Shown here piece after piece: positions 63,283 to 64,000 of a stretch of 64,000 bases of DNA. Source of the stretch: Campylobacter concisus (GTDB lineage: Bacteria > Campylobacterota > Campylobacteria > Campylobacterales > Campylobacteraceae); the NCBI RefSeq assembly GCF_002165775.1, contig NZ_NDYP01000003.1, positions 124,001 through 188,000 on the forward strand. Reading direction: 5' to 3'. Numbering within the stretch: position 1 is the first letter of the stretch; each line of letters opens with the position of its first letter. Position numbers and translations under genes: made by a program. The notes beneath the pieces were generated by a model. It had not been told where the DNA came from. It made no database searches and saw nothing but the letters and a program-made list of their open reading frames with translations.

Positions 63283-63971
63283 AATTTACGTTTATTACAC
63301 TTTTTGAAAATTTAGTTAAACCTTATTTTTGTGATTCTATTTTAAAACGTGCAATTGGCAATAAATTTATTGAAATTGATTTTATAAATCCAAGAAATTT
63401 TACTAAAGATAAGCATAATAAAGTTGATGATTATATGATCGGAGGTGGAGCAGGGCTTTTGATGTTTCCGCAACCTTTGGATGAATCTATTAAATTTTTA
63501 AAAGAAAAAGATAAAAATACTCACGTGATATTTTTGACACCAGTTGGTAAAAAATTTAATCAAAATGATGCAAAGAGGCTTTCTAAAAAAGATCACATTT
63601 GTTTTGTTTGTAGTAGGTATGAAGGCCTTGATGAACGAGTTGTTGAGCTTTGGGCAGATGAAGTTTTTTGCATAGGTGATTTTGTTTTAACTGGCGGAGA
63701 GCTTCCTGCGCTTTGTATAAGTGATGCAATATCAAGAAATATACCTGGAGTTTTAGGAAACGATATGAGCCTTGAAGTTGAGAGTTTTGAGAATAATTTG
63801 CTTGAAGCTCCATCTTTTACAAAGCCTGATAATTTTAGATCAATCTTTGTGGTTTCAGAGTTTTTAAAGGGTAACCATGCTAAAATCCACACTTTAAAAA
63901 ATAAGATGGCTCACTGCAAAACAAGGTTCTTTCGCCCTGATTTATATCAAAAGCTTAAGCCACATAAATAA
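63279..63971 (+). CDS. trmD: tRNA (guanine-N1)-methyltransferase
   Basis: This 230-residue SPOUT enzyme methylates G37 of tRNAs to prevent frameshifting. The deep-trefoil-knot motifs are [40 protein letters not shown] and [15 protein letters not shown]. It ends with the C-terminal tRNA-binding helices ([20 protein letters not shown]). It lies between rimM and rplS, the usual order. Confidence 0.97.
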   Translation: MKFTFITLFENLVKPYFCDSILKRAIGNKFIEIDFINPRNFTKDKHNKVDDYMIGGGAGLLMFPQPLDESIKFLKEKDKNTHVIFLTPVGKKFNQNDAKRLSKKDHICFVCSRYEGLDERVVELWADEVFCIGDFVLTGGELPALCISDAISRNIPGVLGNDMSLEVESFENNLLEAPSFTKPDNFRSIFVVSEFLKGNHAKIHTLKNKMAHCKTRFFRPDLYQKLKPHK

Positions 63972-63979
63972 GGAAAAAC

Positions 63980-64000
63980 ATGAGAAATAAATACATTGAA
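63980..64000 (+). CDS. rplS: 50S ribosomal protein L19, first seven codons (cut by the window)
   Basis: The ATG at 63980, after AAGGAAAAAC, begins MRNKYIE, the usual L19 opening. It follows trmD by eight bases in the standard series. Only 21 bases are visible. Confidence 0.8.

Overview
The window reads as a chromosomal segment of a Campylobacter, most likely one of the C. concisus/C. curvus-type species. The DNA is AT-rich and densely coded. The proteins are epsilonproteobacterial types: a 771-residue FlgL, an HP0268-family protein, a DUF3972 protein, Hcp-like Cys-rich SEL1 lipoproteins, FlgP/FlgQ and CcoI/CcoS. Several blocks keep, from memory, the C. jejuni order: cytochrome c/gmhB/hldD/hldE/gmhA; gyrA/flgP/flgQ/flgR/asd/yqhA-like; glnA/cheZ/U32/purE/DUF3972/glyQ/Nif3/zinc-ribbon/waaA/RluA-type synthase/ffh/rpsP/khpA/rimM/trmD/rplS. 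The species call is inference; no database was searched.

Layout. Positions 1-4900, mostly minus strand: a response regulator cut by the window edge, a secreted MxKDx-repeat protein, an AEC transporter, a large EF-hand-loop protein behind a sigma-28-like promoter, tRNA-Leu(CAA), HU and YaaA. Positions 5000-9600: flgL behind a sigma-54-type promoter, and ftsK, which appears to begin at a non-standard ATT codon. Positions 9650-10300: tRNA-Gln and initiator tRNA-Met with a truncated tyrosine integrase beside them, the scar of a lost element. Positions 10430-14680: a cytochrome c facing the ADP-heptose operon. Positions 14780-21110: gyrA, the flagellar genes flgP, flgQ and flgR (again with a sigma-54-type promoter), asd and a YqhA-like gene. 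Positions 21170-30280: housekeeping genes (hemE, radical SAM, pyridoxal kinase, prs, tilS, rimO, panC, prfB).

Positions 30300-34530 are more accessory: three SEL1 lipoproteins, an RclA-like flavoprotein, and decayed remains of a 2-hydroxyacyl-CoA dehydratase subunit and its activating ATPase, with a G8/C8 tract. Positions 34617-39470 hold a PilO/PilN/PilM-like set, a DUF374 acyltransferase, miaB and an HP0268-family gene. Then come nusA, a GNAT gene, two broken surface-protein genes (41278-42294), rho, the cbb3-oxidase maturation genes ccoI and ccoS, dnaX, a LysE-type exporter, glnA and a PHP phosphatase. The window ends in the long plus-strand series from cheZ to rplS, interrupted by a GyrI-like gene and an AbgT transporter.

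Flagella and chemotaxis are the main link between separate parts of the window. FlgR, the sigma-54 activator, is encoded here, and GG-N10-GC promoter matches lie before flgL and flgP. A sigma-28-type promoter precedes the unknown EF-hand protein, and CheZ carries a FliM-like N-terminus. Most of the window is ordinary core genome and no complete novel defence or mobile system is visible. The best leads are the sigma-28-associated cysteine-free EF-hand protein, the ATT-start ftsK, the MxKDx protein paired with a response regulator, and the cluster of recently broken genes at mononucleotide tracts.
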